Source: Betaproteobacteria bacterium (GTDB lineage: Bacteria; Pseudomonadota; Gammaproteobacteria; Burkholderiales; Rhodocyclaceae). Taken from it: a DNA stretch of 37,791 nt. Location: assembly GCA_016208425.1 (NCBI GenBank), contig JACQYA010000121.1, positions 1 to 37,791 of the forward strand, in the 5' to 3' direction. Shown one piece after another: positions 24,566-34,087 of the stretch. A program made the position numbers and the translations under genes. The number at the start of each line of letters is the position of its first letter. The stretch's first letter is position 1. A model generated the notes under the pieces. The model had not been told where the DNA came from. It ran no database searches and was given only the letters and a program-made list of their open reading frames with translations.

Positions 24566-26566
24566 TTACGAAGAATAGTCCAGCGCCCGCACGCGCCCGC
24601 TGCCGCGCGTATCGAAATCGATCAGAGAACTCAGGTCGGAGAGCAATTCTTTCATGTCGAGAATCAACACGATCTGGCCGTTGGAGAGCGTCGTCACGCC
24701 GGCGACGCCGCGCGGGCGGAAGTCGTCGAGCGACTTGATGACCGCGTCGTCCCGCCCGGCAAAACTGTCGACCGAAAGAATGAAACTGCGGTCGCTGGTC
24801 TGCATCAGCACGCCGTACTCGGGCGATTGCAGCTGCGGCCAGCCGAGCAGGCGGGATAGCGCGATTACCGGCAGGATCTCGCCACGCACGACCAGCGTTT
24901 CCTTGCCGCCGACTTCCTGCATCTTGTCCTTCTCGATCGGCAGGATTTCGCGCACCATCGAGAGCGGCAAGGCGAACGGCTGGTCGCCGAGCAAAACGAG
25001 CAGCACCGGGAGAATGGCCAGGGTCAGCGGCAGCGAAATAACGAATACCGATCCCTTGCCCGGCTCGGAGCGTATCTCGATCGAGCCGTTGAGTTTCTGG
25101 ATGTTGGTTTTCACCACGTCCATGCCGACGCCCCGCCCCGAGACGGCCGACGCCTGCGCCATGGTCGAGAAGCCCGGCAGGAAGATCAGGTTAAGGCTCT
25201 GCCGTTCGTCCAGCGTGTTGGCCTCTTCCTCGCTGATAATGCTCTTTTCGATGGCCTTGGCACGTATCCGTTCGGCGCTCATGCCGCGGCCGTCGTCGGC
25301 GATAATCAGCACGATGTGGTCGCCTTCCTGGCGCGCCTCCAGTCGCACCACGCTTTTGGCCGGCTTGCCGGCAGCCTGGCGCTCGTTCGGTAGCTCGACC
25401 CCGTGATCGACCGCGTTGCGGATCAAGTGAATCAAGGGATCAGCCAGATCCTCGATCATCGTTTTGTCGACTTCGGTTTCCTCGCCGATCAGCGCCAGCT
25501 CGACATCCTTGCCCAACTGCCGTGCCAGGTCGCGCGCGATGCGCGGGTATTTCTGAAAAAGCCGGCCAATCGGTTGCATCCGCGTTTTCATCACGGAGTT
25601 CTGCAGATCGGAGACCAGCAGATCGAGCTGGCTGACCGCCTGGTCGAGCGCGTGCAAGGTTTCTGCATCGGTTTTGCCGGCCAGGATGTCGCCGCGCAGA
25701 CTGTTCAAGCGGTTCTTGGTCAGGCCGATCTCGCCCGACAGATTGAGTACCTGATCGAGGCGCGAGGTATCGACGCGAATCGTGCTTTCGCGCGCGGCGG
25801 CGCGCTCCTCGACCCGCCGCCCGGCCGTACCGCCCGTCGCCACGGCGGCCGGCTTGTCGGTCGCACGACGGCCCTCGGGCGGGAAGTTTGGCTGCAATTC
25901 GGCGGCCTGGCTGGCAGAAATCACCTCTCCGTGAGAAGGGGCGGCTTGCGTCCGAACTTGAATCCGATCTTGCGTCCGACCTTGTGTTTGACCCGGCTGC
26001 GGCGGCGGATCGACCGGCACTTGCCCGGTAACCGCCTGGTGCAGCATCTGCCAGTCGGGCGCGTTATCGGCCGGCGCGCGCCGGGGCGGATCGGTTGCCG
26101 CAACCGCCGGCGCCAAAGAAAACCGGGGAGCTGAAGGCGCCGGGTGCTCGGGCGGTGGCGCCGCGTGCTCCTCTTCCCCCTCCAGTGCGGCGCGCAACGC
26201 CGCCAGCACATCAGCTTCGGCGGCGCGCGGCTGACGGGCCTGCGACAGCTCCGCAAACATGTTGCGCACGCCCTGCGTGGCGGCCATGATGACATCCATC
26301 AGGTTGTGCGAAAGCGTCATCTCGCCGTTGCGCAGCTTGTCGAAGAGATTTTCGGTCAGGTGGCAGAGGGTCACCAGCTCGGCTGCGTTAAGAAATCCTG
26401 CGCCGCCCTTGATCGTATGAAAGCCACGGAAAATATCGTTGAGCAGGCGCGCGTCGCCCGGTGTTTTTTCCAGATCGACAAGCTTGTTGTCGACATCCGA
26501 CAGCAGGTCGCTGGCTTCCTGCAGAAAATCCTGCAACAGATCTTCCATCCCGGCAAAATCACTCAT
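24566..26566 (-). CDS. cheA: Chemotaxis histidine kinase CheA
   Basis: CheA autophosphorylates in receptor arrays and phosphorylates CheY and CheB. ATG 26566 gives 666 residues. The P1/HPt domain has His50 in FRGFHTIKGGAGFLNA. A Pro/Ala/Gln-rich linker (about 135-265) follows and I see no P2 CheY-binding domain. P3 starts at STIRVDTSRLDQVLNLSGEI. The P4 ATPase has LIHLIRNAVDHGVELP (N box), ADDGRGMS (G1) and GRGVGMDVVKTN (G2). The P5 CheW-like domain has PLTLAILPVLLVLLGDQPFA. The linker contains a 12-bp tandem repeat. It is the last gene of the che operon, 13 bases after cheZ. Confidence 0.97.
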   Translation of the reverse strand: MSDFAGMEDLLQDFLQEASDLLSDVDNKLVDLEKTPGDARLLNDIFRGFHTIKGGAGFLNAAELVTLCHLTENLFDKLRNGEMTLSHNLMDVIMAATQGVRNMFAELSQARQPRAAEADVLAALRAALEGEEEHAAPPPEHPAPSAPRFSLAPAVAATDPPRRAPADNAPDWQMLHQAVTGQVPVDPPPQPGQTQGRTQDRIQVRTQAAPSHGEVISASQAAELQPNFPPEGRRATDKPAAVATGGTAGRRVEERAAARESTIRVDTSRLDQVLNLSGEIGLTKNRLNSLRGDILAGKTDAETLHALDQAVSQLDLLVSDLQNSVMKTRMQPIGRLFQKYPRIARDLARQLGKDVELALIGEETEVDKTMIEDLADPLIHLIRNAVDHGVELPNERQAAGKPAKSVVRLEARQEGDHIVLIIADDGRGMSAERIRAKAIEKSIISEEEANTLDERQSLNLIFLPGFSTMAQASAVSGRGVGMDVVKTNIQKLNGSIEIRSEPGKGSVFVISLPLTLAILPVLLVLLGDQPFALPLSMVREILPIEKDKMQEVGGKETLVVRGEILPVIALSRLLGWPQLQSPEYGVLMQTSDRSFILSVDSFAGRDDAVIKSLDDFRPRGVAGVTTLSNGQIVLILDMKELLSDLSSLIDFDTRGSGRVRALDYSS
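25945..25992 (-). repeat. 12-bp in-frame tandem repeat in cheA linker
   Basis: Four 12-base units (25945-25956, 25957-25968, 25969-25980, 25981-25992) share the plus-strand pattern xCTTGxxTCCGA with a few changes; the last unit is the most degenerate. On the coding strand they give R/Q-T/I-Q-x units: QTQG RTQD RIQV RTQA. Since the unit is a multiple of three, copy number changes would only lengthen or shorten the linker. Confidence 0.8.
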
Positions 26567-26579
26567 GCTTGACCTCCCG

Positions 26580-27482
26580 CTAAAATCCCAGACTGTCGAG
26601 AAGGTCGTCGACCTGCTCTTGACTGGCGACGACGTCGGCACGCCCTTCGGCGTTGATGACCGGCCCGTTGAGCAGTGAATTGACCGATTCGGTGCGACAC
26701 TCGCCGGGAATCGTTTCGATCAGTACGCCCATCAACTGCGATTCGAGTTGCTGCGCGACGCCGATGACTTTCTTGATGACCTGGCCGGTCAGATCCTGAA
26801 AATCCTGGGCCATCATGATTTCGAGCAACTGCGCCTTGGTGGCGCCGGTTTCCTTGTGCAAGCCGTGCTTCAGAAACGCGCGCGTTTCTGCCGCCAGATG
26901 CTTGAATTCGTCCACCCCCATCCGGTTGGCAAACAAGGCGTCCCACTTCGCGCCGAGCGCGAGGGCGTCGTTTTCCAGTTTGTCCTGAAGGGGGTTGGCG
27001 ATATCGGTTGCGTTCAGCACGCGGCAAGCCGCCTGCTCGGTCAAATTGGCGATATAGGCCAGCCGGTCTTTGGCGTCCGGCAACGCCGCCACCGTGTCTT
27101 CGACCAGCTTGTCGTACCCCAGCTCGCAAAGCGTGTCGTGCAACTGCCTGGCCATCGTGCCGACGCGATGGAAAACTTTGTCCTTACCCTGCCAGCCATC
27201 ATCTTCGCGGAGAGGCGCGCCGCCGGCCGACAAGGCAGACGTTCCCGACGGGGGCGGGGCAGTTTTTGCGGCCGGCGAAAACAAACCGTACTCGTCTACC
27301 ACGGAGTCGAACAAGGCCTGTAACTCGTCGGAATCGTTGTTCGTTCCGCCCGGGCTGGCGGGTGCCGGAACCGGCGCCGGGGGAGCGGCGGCCGGCGCGG
27401 CGGGCAGGTTGCCGCTGGAAGCGATGCTGTCGAACAACGCTTCCAGCTCGTCGGAATCGCCCGACTTGTTGTCGCCGCTCAT
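26580..27482 (-). CDS. cheZ: Chemotaxis protein phosphatase CheZ
   Basis: CheZ removes phosphate from CheY-P. The helical core spans about residues 95-265, with the active-site region EIMMAQDFQDLTGQVIKKVI that holds the catalytic Gln (D-F-Q-D-L-T-G-Q). The C-terminal tail SQEQVDDLLDSLGF (287-300) is the standard CheY-binding peptide. At 300 residues it is longer than the ~214 of enteric CheZ. The extra N-terminus has two near-identical 12-residue copies, DSDELEALFDSI (9-20) and DSDELQALFDSV (50-61), joined by a Pro/Ala linker. They resemble the C-terminal tail. The gene starts 1 base after the cheY stop. Confidence 0.95.
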   Translation of the reverse strand: MSGDNKSGDSDELEALFDSIASSGNLPAAPAAAPPAPVPAPASPGGTNNDSDELQALFDSVVDEYGLFSPAAKTAPPPSGTSALSAGGAPLREDDGWQGKDKVFHRVGTMARQLHDTLCELGYDKLVEDTVAALPDAKDRLAYIANLTEQAACRVLNATDIANPLQDKLENDALALGAKWDALFANRMGVDEFKHLAAETRAFLKHGLHKETGATKAQLLEIMMAQDFQDLTGQVIKKVIGVAQQLESQLMGVLIETIPGECRTESVNSLLNGPVINAEGRADVVASQEQVDDLLDSLGF

Positions 27483-27483
27483 C

Positions 27484-27873
27484 TCACGCCCCCATCTTGT
27501 CGAAGATCTTCTGCAGCTTCTCGGCGAGCGTGGCGGCAGTAAAGGGTTTGACGATATAACCGCTGGCTCCGGCCTGGGCTGCCGCGATGATGTTTTCCTT
27601 CTTGGCCTCCGCCGTAATCATCATCACCGGCAGGTGCATGAACGCCGGCGACGCGCGGATGGTCTTGAGCAACTGCAGGCCATCCATATTCGGCATGTTC
27701 CAGTCGGTGACGACGAACTCGAAATCGCCGTTTTGCAGTTTTTGCCATGCCACGGCGCCATCCTCGGCCTCGTCGACGTTGGTAAAGCCAAGCTCTTTGA
27801 GCAGGTTGCGGACAATTCGGCGCATCGTCGAAAAGTCGTCGACGACCAGAATCTTCATTTTTGGATCGGACAT
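27484..27873 (-). CDS. cheY: Chemotaxis response regulator CheY
   Basis: CheY-P binds the motor switch to change rotation. The 129 residues hold the acidic pair at D12 and D13 ([12 protein letters not shown]), the phosphoacceptor Asp in [12 protein letters not shown], the Thr of [12 protein letters not shown] and the Lys of GYIVKPF. The NWNMP-type context (DWNMP) and [17 protein letters not shown] are the true motility-CheY form. Genes cheZ and cheA follow. A 166-base gap with an inverted repeat separates it from cheV upstream. Confidence 0.98.
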   Translation of the reverse strand: MSDPKMKILVVDDFSTMRRIVRNLLKELGFTNVDEAEDGAVAWQKLQNGDFEFVVTDWNMPNMDGLQLLKTIRASPAFMHLPVMMITAEAKKENIIAAAQAGASGYIVKPFTAATLAEKLQKIFDKMGA

Positions 27874-27927
27874 TCTCTACTCCAGGTTTTCTCTAGTAGC
27901 CGGCCAACATAAAACCTGTGGACAGTT

Positions 27928-27996
27928 CCGTCATTCCCGCGCAGGCGGGGAACCAGAGGCGCACCTCTGGTTCCCGGGCCAAGCCCGGAATGACGG
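27928..27996. repeat. Dispersed inverted repeat between cheV and cheY
   Basis: The left arm CCGTCATTCC (27928) with CGCGCAGGCGGGGAACCAGA pairs with the right arm TCTGGTTCCCGGG to CCGGAATGACGG (27996). It is the ATTCCCGCGCAGGCGGGAA type of repeat, with the right inner part of a CCCGGGCCAAGCCCGG variant. Similar elements are at 35370 and 37157. Confidence 0.8.
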
Positions 27997-28039
27997 ATTG
28001 TCTATCTGTTCGTTTCATCTTGACTGACTACCGGTTCTT

Positions 28040-28978
28040 TTATCGCTCAAGCATCGGACGCAAGGTATCCGCGAGAATTTCCGCATCGAATTTCGCGACA
28101 TAGGCGTCGACCCCGACTGCTTTGCCCATCGCCCGATTGGCCTCGGAGGACAGCGAAGAATGCATGATGACCGGGATGCCCTCGAAGCGGACGTCACCCT
28201 TGATATGCTTGGTCAGCACATAGCCATCCATTTCGGGCATTTCGGCGTCGACAAGAACCAGGCGAACCTCGTCGCGCACCGGCTTCCCCATCTGCTGTGC
28301 GTGCGCGGCGATGGCCTGCAAGCGGCTCAGCGCCTCGGCGCCATTGGTCGCGTGTTTATGCTTGACGCCCAGCTTGTCGAGCACTTCCGAGATCTTGCGC
28401 CGGGCCACCACCGAATCGTCGACGAAAAAAACCGTCACGTCTTCGCTCAACTGCGCCGGCGGAATATCGATGATGATCGCCTCGCCAAAAGCGTTGGCCA
28501 GAATCTGTTCGACATCGAGAATCGAAACCAGGTGGCCGCTGTCCAGTTCGATGACCGCCGTAATCAGCCCCTGGTTGGCGGCCAGCACCGTCTCCGGAGC
28601 TTTTACCCGCTCCCAATCGACGCGGATGATCCGATCCACTTCGTGCACCAGGAATCCCAGCGTCCGCTTGGAGTACTCAGCGACCATCATGGTTTTTCCC
28701 AGACCCGGCGAGACGCTCTCGTGGCCGAGAAAGGACACCAGCGACAGGACGGGGATGACGTTTCCGCGCAGGGAAATCAGCCCCTCGACCCCGCGTGGCA
28801 TGTTGGGCGTTTTCGTGATATGCGGCGTACGCCCGACTTCCCTGACCTTGAACACGTTGATGCCGAAGGTTTCCCGCGTGCCCAGCGAAAACAGCAGGAT
28901 CTCCATTTTGTTGGAGCCGGCCAGCCGGGTACGTGCATCGACGCTTTCAAGCAGGTTTTTCTTGTCCGCCATATCCAT
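28040..28978 (-). CDS. cheV: Chemotaxis coupling protein CheV (first of two)
   Basis: CheV joins a CheW-like coupling domain (residues ~25-165; EILLFSLGTRETFGINVFKV, GVEGLISLRGNVIPVLSLVS) to a receiver domain (~180-312; FFVDDSVVARRKI, phosphoacceptor D244 in LVLVDAEMPEMDGY, Lys in YVAKFD). It couples receptors to CheA and can act as phosphate sink. ATG 28978 follows GGAG at 7 bases. It is clearly a paralogue of the next gene upstream, 15 bases away. No stand-alone cheW exists in the window. Confidence 0.95.
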   Translation of the reverse strand: MDMADKKNLLESVDARTRLAGSNKMEILLFSLGTRETFGINVFKVREVGRTPHITKTPNMPRGVEGLISLRGNVIPVLSLVSFLGHESVSPGLGKTMMVAEYSKRTLGFLVHEVDRIIRVDWERVKAPETVLAANQGLITAVIELDSGHLVSILDVEQILANAFGEAIIIDIPPAQLSEDVTVFFVDDSVVARRKISEVLDKLGVKHKHATNGAEALSRLQAIAAHAQQMGKPVRDEVRLVLVDAEMPEMDGYVLTKHIKGDVRFEGIPVIMHSSLSSEANRAMGKAVGVDAYVAKFDAEILADTLRPMLER

Positions 28979-28993
28979 ATTCTTACTCCAACG

Positions 28994-29962
28994 TCAAGCG
29001 GGCTGGGGAACCTGAGCGATTCCGAGGAGACGGCGCTCCAGCGCTTCCGACAACCGCTGCGGTTCGAACTTCGCGACATACTCGTCGACCCCGACCGACT
29101 TTCCGAGCTGCTGGTTGGACATGCCCGACAGCGATGAGTGCATGATGACCGGCACACCGCCAAACCGCGGGTCGCTTTTGATTTTCTTGGTCAGGATATA
29201 GCCATCCATTTCCGGCATTTCGATGTCGGTCAGCACCAGGCTAATCATATCCGTCGGCTTTCGCCCGACCGATAGCGCGTAGTTGGCGATTCGCTCAAGC
29301 TCGTTCCATGCCTCGCGACCGTTCATCGCCGAAATGTATTTCACCCCCATCGCCTCCAGCGTGCGCTGGATCTGTTTTCTGGCAACGGCGGAGTCGTCGG
29401 CGAAAACCACCATCAGTTCCGGCTTGTCGAGCGGCTTGATGCTCCGAAAGACAAGCTCGTCGTCGTTGCTCATGTTTTCGGCCAGCACCTTCTCGACATC
29501 CATCATCATCACCAGGCGGCCATCGTCCAGCTCGGTCACGGCCGTTACCAGGCCGCCCATTTCCGCCATCAGCATCGCCGGGGGCACGCGCATCTGGCTC
29601 CAGTCGAGGCGCAGGATCGTGTCCACCGCCTCGACGAGAAAACCCTGGGTATGTCCGGCGTACTCGGTGACGATCATGATGTCGCGCGGCGTATCGGTCT
29701 GCACGCCGGAATAGCGGGCGAGATCGACCACGGGAACCAGCGCGCCGCGCAGGCTGACCATCCCCTCGACGGCGCCGGGCATCTCGGGCGCCGAGGTGAT
29801 GGATGGCGTGCGCATCACCTCGCGCACCTTGAAGACGTTGATGCCGAAGGTTTCGCAACGACCGGTCCGGGTGTCGCGTCCCAGAGAAAACAGCAGGATT
29901 TCCAGTTTGTTGGTGCCTGCAAGCTTGGTACGCGCATCAATATTCCTGAGCAGCTCTGACAT
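28994..29962 (-). CDS. cheV: Chemotaxis coupling protein CheV (second of two)
   Basis: A 322-residue CheV. The N-terminus MSELLRNIDARTKLAGTNKL resembles that of its neighbour (LLESVDARTRLAGSNKM). The CheW-like domain has GINVFKVREVMRTPSITSAP and GAVEGMVSLRGALVPVVDLA, with an extra RDTRTGRC insertion near residue 30 compared with its paralogue. The receiver has FADDSAVARKQI, D246 in LVLTDIEMPEMDGY and YVAKFE. The two CheV proteins probably arose by tandem duplication and then diverged; they may serve different receptors. Confidence 0.95.
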   Translation of the reverse strand: MSELLRNIDARTKLAGTNKLEILLFSLGRDTRTGRCETFGINVFKVREVMRTPSITSAPEMPGAVEGMVSLRGALVPVVDLARYSGVQTDTPRDIMIVTEYAGHTQGFLVEAVDTILRLDWSQMRVPPAMLMAEMGGLVTAVTELDDGRLVMMMDVEKVLAENMSNDDELVFRSIKPLDKPELMVVFADDSAVARKQIQRTLEAMGVKYISAMNGREAWNELERIANYALSVGRKPTDMISLVLTDIEMPEMDGYILTKKIKSDPRFGGVPVIMHSSLSGMSNQQLGKSVGVDEYVAKFEPQRLSEALERRLLGIAQVPQPA

Positions 29963-30104
29963 ACCTGAACTTCCTCTAGAAAATACGGCCCGGCGGGCTT
30001 ATTGGCGCATCTTAATGGAACAATCACCGGCGCGCTATGGCTTCTTTCGGGCGGCGGGACGGGGCGACAGCCCGTAGTCCGTAGGATGCCGCTATCTTCT
30101 GCCT

Positions 30105-31760
30105 TCAGATCCTGAACCGCGAAACCGACGCGCGCATGGTATCCGCGAGTTCTTCCAGATGTTTTGCCGCGCTGGCCGACTGGCTGGCGGCCGAACTGTT
30201 TTCTTCGGACATTTGCGCCACTTTTTCGACATGGGTAGCGATGTCGTTGCTGGCGGCGCTCTGTTCGACCAGAGCGGCCGAAATGTCGTTGACGACTCTG
30301 ACCACCTGCCCGGCGCCATCCCTGATCTGGTTGATGGCGCTGCCGGCCTGCTGCGCCTTCGCCACGCCACCGCCGACCTGGCCGACCGCGTTGCCCATCG
30401 TGGCGACGGCGGCGTGAGCGCTGGACTGCATGTCGGCGATCATCTGGGTGATTTCTCCCGTGGCCTTGGTGGTGCGCTCGGCCAGCTTGCGCACCTCGTC
30501 CGCGACGACCGCGAAGCCGCGCCCCTGCTCGCCGGCGCGCGCGGCTTCGATGGCGGCGTTGAGCGCCAGCAGGTTGGTCTGGTCGGCCACGTCCTTGATG
30601 ACCTGCACCACGCTGGAAATCTGGTTGGAGCGCTGACCGAGCTCCTCGATCGAGAGCGAGGTCTGGCGCACGGTTTCGGCGATCTGCTCCATTTCCGACG
30701 TGGCGCTATGGATGATGTCGCCGCCCTGACCCGACAGTTCGCCGGACTTTTGTGAAATGTTCAAGGCCTCGCGCGCGCTTTCGGAGATGTGGTTGATGCT
30801 GACGGTCACCTCCTCCACCGTCGCCGCCATGCTGGACGCGGCTTCGCTCTGGTTGGCGGAACTGGCGGCGACCTGGGTGGACGCGGCGGCCAGGGTGCGC
30901 GCGGCGTTCGATACCTGCTCGACGTTGTCCAGTATCTGGCGCAGCATGGCTTGCAGCGTAGACATCAACTGGTTGAAAGAATTTGCCGTCTGGCCGACCT
31001 CATCGTTGCCGCCGGCCTTGATGCGCCGGGTGAAATCGCCGTTTTTCTCGACGGCGGCGATGGTGCTGCGCATCTGGTCGAGCGGGCCGGCGATGGAGCG
31101 GATAATCCATAAAGCGATCAACAAACCCAAGCCCACGCCGCCGACGATCGAGCCGATGGCGAGCATGCGCACGGTGCTGTAATCCGCCTTGGCGCGCTCG
31201 TATTCTTCCCGGGCGACACGCAGTTGCAGATCCATCAGGTCATCGAGGTTTTTTGCGGTAGCCGCACCGTGGCTGCGGTTGCCTTTGAGGAACTTACCGA
31301 CGGTTTCGGTGGAATAATCGCCCTCTCTCAGCGACTGTACGATGGGCCGCAAAATATCGCCGACCCAGAACGCCCGGTTTTTCTCGAACGCGACGGCAAT
31401 CTGTTTTTCCTCCGGCGTCAAGGTGGTCGCCATGTATTTTGTCCATAGATCCGAGATCGCTTTGATATTGGCTTCGATACGGTCGGTGTGCTCGGTGACG
31501 GGGTGGTCGTGCAGTTTCGCCAGCTCGCTGGCCGGGTTGTGCTGGATGGCGCGCAGCGCTTCGGAGAAATTGGCGGCGAACAACCGCTGGATTTTGTCCA
31601 GATCGGCCAGCGGGACGGTGCGGTCGTCGTAAACGCTATGCAGGCCGTCGACCACGCCGGACATCCCGCGCAAACCGACAACGCCGATAACGATCATGAA
31701 GACCGCCATGATCGCGTTTAACACGATCAGCCTCGAACTGACACCCATATTGTTGAACAT
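30105..31760 (-). CDS. Methyl-accepting chemotaxis protein with periplasmic four-helix sensor
   Basis: A membrane chemoreceptor of 551 residues. The start ATG 31760 follows GGGGAGGGGC; the frame runs to 32084 without family support. Transmembrane helices lie at about 11-31 and 199-221. Between them is a helical periplasmic domain of the 4HB type ([34 protein letters not shown]). A HAMP domain (~222-275) and the MA signalling domain follow, with the hairpin tip at ~388-430 ([40 protein letters not shown]). It ends SVSRFRI, with no CheR-tethering pentapeptide. Ligand unknown. It lies downstream of another mcp. Confidence 0.94.
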   Translation of the reverse strand: MFNNMGVSSRLIVLNAIMAVFMIVIGVVGLRGMSGVVDGLHSVYDDRTVPLADLDKIQRLFAANFSEALRAIQHNPASELAKLHDHPVTEHTDRIEANIKAISDLWTKYMATTLTPEEKQIAVAFEKNRAFWVGDILRPIVQSLREGDYSTETVGKFLKGNRSHGAATAKNLDDLMDLQLRVAREEYERAKADYSTVRMLAIGSIVGGVGLGLLIALWIIRSIAGPLDQMRSTIAAVEKNGDFTRRIKAGGNDEVGQTANSFNQLMSTLQAMLRQILDNVEQVSNAARTLAAASTQVAASSANQSEAASSMAATVEEVTVSINHISESAREALNISQKSGELSGQGGDIIHSATSEMEQIAETVRQTSLSIEELGQRSNQISSVVQVIKDVADQTNLLALNAAIEAARAGEQGRGFAVVADEVRKLAERTTKATGEITQMIADMQSSAHAAVATMGNAVGQVGGGVAKAQQAGSAINQIRDGAGQVVRVVNDISAALVEQSAASNDIATHVEKVAQMSEENSSAASQSASAAKHLEELADTMRASVSRFRI

Positions 31761-31942
31761 GCCCCTCCCCGTTTGCAATTGCCGCGCCCGACGGCGCCGC
31801 CCTTCTATAATAATGCTGGTGTCACGAAAAGCCGCGCGCCCCGACACCCCCTCCGACAACCGCGCCAGCGGCCATTCTACAAAGAGTCTGGCGGAAGAGC
31901 CACCCATTGCTGCGCCCGGGCAAAAAGCCCGGCCGGCAACGG

Positions 31943-33640
31943 TCAGACATCGGTTCGGTAGCCGATGCGCAATCCGCCCCAATGCCGGCCCTTGACGTAA
32001 ATCGGCGAGGAAATGTCGTGCATGATCTCTCCCGTATCGCGCCGGTACGTTTGCAGCAGAAATGGCAGCTCGTGATCTCCGCAACGCTTCCCGACCGGGT
32101 CGTCGAACAGCCGTTTGGTGCGGTTGTTGACGAAATCAAGCTTTTCGTCCCCCGTCAACGGCTGCGAAAAACGGCGGTTGTGGGTGGGAACGTAGCCTTT
32201 CCGGTCGCAGGAAATCGCATAGACCAGCCATTTGTGGCTGTCCACCAACGCCTCCTGCACCGGCAACAGGAACTGGTCGGTAAAGTCGTCGAACCGGGTC
32301 TTGAACTTTTGGGGTTTGGTGTCGGGGATGGGCTGATACTTGTCGTCGAAGAGATCGTCGGTTCCGATCCGTCCCGCATCGACCGCCTTGTCGAGCAACT
32401 CGCCGATTGCCGCTGCCGCGTTCTGGACGATTTCGGGCATCCTGGCGTGCGTGCCGACCGCCTGCTTTCCGGCCGATCCGAGCTGGAACACGTTGCCGAT
32501 ATCCTTGAGGTTGTCGGACAGATGTTCGAGCTGCCGGGCTTCTTCGAGCGCTTTTGCCGCCGACGCGCTGTTCGTCTCGGCCATATCCATGATGTTGCAG
32601 ACGTGCGCGGCAATATCGTTCCCGGTACGGCTCTGCTCGGCGACGGCCCGGGCGATGGCGTCGACCTTCTCCATCGTTTCGCGCGCGCCGCCGTTGATCC
32701 GCTCCAGCGAAGACGCCGCCTGCCGGGCAAGCTCGGCGCCGTTCCGCGCCTGCGCGGTGCCCGCTTCGATGCTGGTGATCGCGCTCTGCGTTTCGCCCTG
32801 GATCGCACTGATCATCTGGCTGATTTCGCCGGTGGCGCGGGAAGTCCGCTCGGCGAGCTTTCTCACTTCGTCCGCGACGACGGCGAACCCGCGCCCCTGC
32901 TCTCCCGCCCGGGCGGCTTCGATGGCGGCGTTGAGCGCCAAGAGATTGGTCTGGTCGGCAATTTCGCGGATCGTCTGAACGATCCCGCTGATTGCCCGCG
33001 AGCGTTCGCCAAGCGCGCAAACGACCGCCGCCGACTGCGCGACCGAGCTGGAAATCAGCTCCATTTCGGCCGAAGCGTTATGTACGATCCGCATACCTTC
33101 CTCCGATAAAGCGCTGGAGGTTTCGGAAATGCTCGCCGTTTCGGTCGCCTTGGAGCTGACCAGGTTCATGTTCTCGGTCAGTTCGGTCATCGCCATCGCG
33201 GTTGCCAGGGCGGCATCGCGCTGCTGGCTCGAATCCGACGCCACGCGGTTGGCATCGCCGATCAACTGTTGCGACGCGCGGCCAACCTCTATCGAATTGA
33301 AGACCACCTTGCCGATAATCAACTGAAAGCTTTCGATGAGCTTGTTGAACTCCCCGGCGGTGCGGGCAATTTCGTCGCCGCCGGCGACCGGGGCGCGCCG
33401 GTTCAGATCCCCGTCCTGGTACATGCGGCAAATGACGGCGCGCAGTTCTCCCTGACGCTTGTCCAAACCTCTTTGCAAGGCCATGCCGAGCAATAAGGCG
33501 ATGCCGGCCAGCAGCGCCAGGGCACCCCCCCAGCCGAGCATTCCACCGCCCAGCGCCCCTGCAGCCAGCCAGCCGGCGAACGCGGCCGCCAGCACTTGAA
33601 GCAACATCACGAACCAAATTTTCCTGGCGACTCCGTTCAT
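31943..33640 (-). CDS. Methyl-accepting chemotaxis protein with C-terminal sensor-like domain
   Basis: A 565-residue chemoreceptor of unusual build. Two transmembrane helices (~8-30 and 35-56) are joined by a few residues, so there is no periplasmic sensor. A HAMP-like stretch follows to ~110. The MA domain has its tip at ~225-265 ([20 protein letters not shown]). After it comes a cytoplasmic domain (~440-565) with [46 protein letters not shown] and [18 protein letters not shown]. This pattern resembles a Cache/PAS-type fold (D.G..PTHN, ..TG...D.S.PI.V.G.HWG). I infer an intracellular sensor. AAGGAG precedes ATG 33640. Confidence 0.92.
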   Translation of the reverse strand: MNGVARKIWFVMLLQVLAAAFAGWLAAGALGGGMLGWGGALALLAGIALLLGMALQRGLDKRQGELRAVICRMYQDGDLNRRAPVAGGDEIARTAGEFNKLIESFQLIIGKVVFNSIEVGRASQQLIGDANRVASDSSQQRDAALATAMAMTELTENMNLVSSKATETASISETSSALSEEGMRIVHNASAEMELISSSVAQSAAVVCALGERSRAISGIVQTIREIADQTNLLALNAAIEAARAGEQGRGFAVVADEVRKLAERTSRATGEISQMISAIQGETQSAITSIEAGTAQARNGAELARQAASSLERINGGARETMEKVDAIARAVAEQSRTGNDIAAHVCNIMDMAETNSASAAKALEEARQLEHLSDNLKDIGNVFQLGSAGKQAVGTHARMPEIVQNAAAAIGELLDKAVDAGRIGTDDLFDDKYQPIPDTKPQKFKTRFDDFTDQFLLPVQEALVDSHKWLVYAISCDRKGYVPTHNRRFSQPLTGDEKLDFVNNRTKRLFDDPVGKRCGDHELPFLLQTYRRDTGEIMHDISSPIYVKGRHWGGLRIGYRTDV

Positions 33641-33729
33641 GCGCCGGCTCCTTCAGGCTATTGGGCGAACCTGGCTTCCCATCTACGACGTGTTGTCGAA
33701 AAACTTGAGACCGCGATCCTGAAACCCGG

Positions 33730-34035
33730 CTACACCATCTTGAAAAGCTTGCCGAAATTGGCGATATCCAGCACCTGCTTGACGCCGGGTTGCGCGTTGG
33801 CGAGCGTGACCGCCTTGTTCGCCGACCCCGCTTTGTCGCGCACCATCAACAGCATGCCCAAGGCCGAGCTGTCGAGATAGTCGACACCGCCCAGGTCGAT
33901 CACCACCGTGCGCACATCCGCATTGTCCAGCAGCGGCTCGTAGGCGGCCCGAAATTCGCGGTGCGAGTTGAAGTCGAAGCGTCCGGCCAGCTTGATTCTC
34001 GCCTCTCCGTTGTTGGTGCTTACATTTGCCTGCAT
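33730..34035 (-). CDS. STAS-domain protein (anti-sigma factor antagonist type)
   Basis: A 101-residue single STAS domain. The conserved VVIDLGGVDYLDSSALGMLL has the Ser-Ser of DSSALGM, where SpoIIAA-type proteins are phosphorylated. ATG 34035 (MQANVSTNNGEARIKLAG) is chosen over longer starts up to 34086 because GGGGG stands 5 bases upstream. Partner kinase or phosphatase genes are not in the window. STAS proteins occur in some chemotaxis loci; in Pseudomonas a related protein links to FlgM release, so a motility role is possible. It lies between cheB and the mcp genes in the same direction. Confidence 0.88.
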   Translation of the reverse strand: MQANVSTNNGEARIKLAGRFDFNSHREFRAAYEPLLDNADVRTVVIDLGGVDYLDSSALGMLLMVRDKAGSANKAVTLANAQPGVKQVLDIANFGKLFKMV

Positions 34036-34087
34036 ATTTGCCCCCATCTCCATGAATAAAAAACCGGCGGCCCAGGTGGTCACCACA

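Noticed and set aside
29999-30006. GCCAATAA on the minus strand upstream of cheV as sigma-28 -10
   Set aside because: The -35 position 15 bases upstream reads GATT rather than TAAA, so no promoter call was made.
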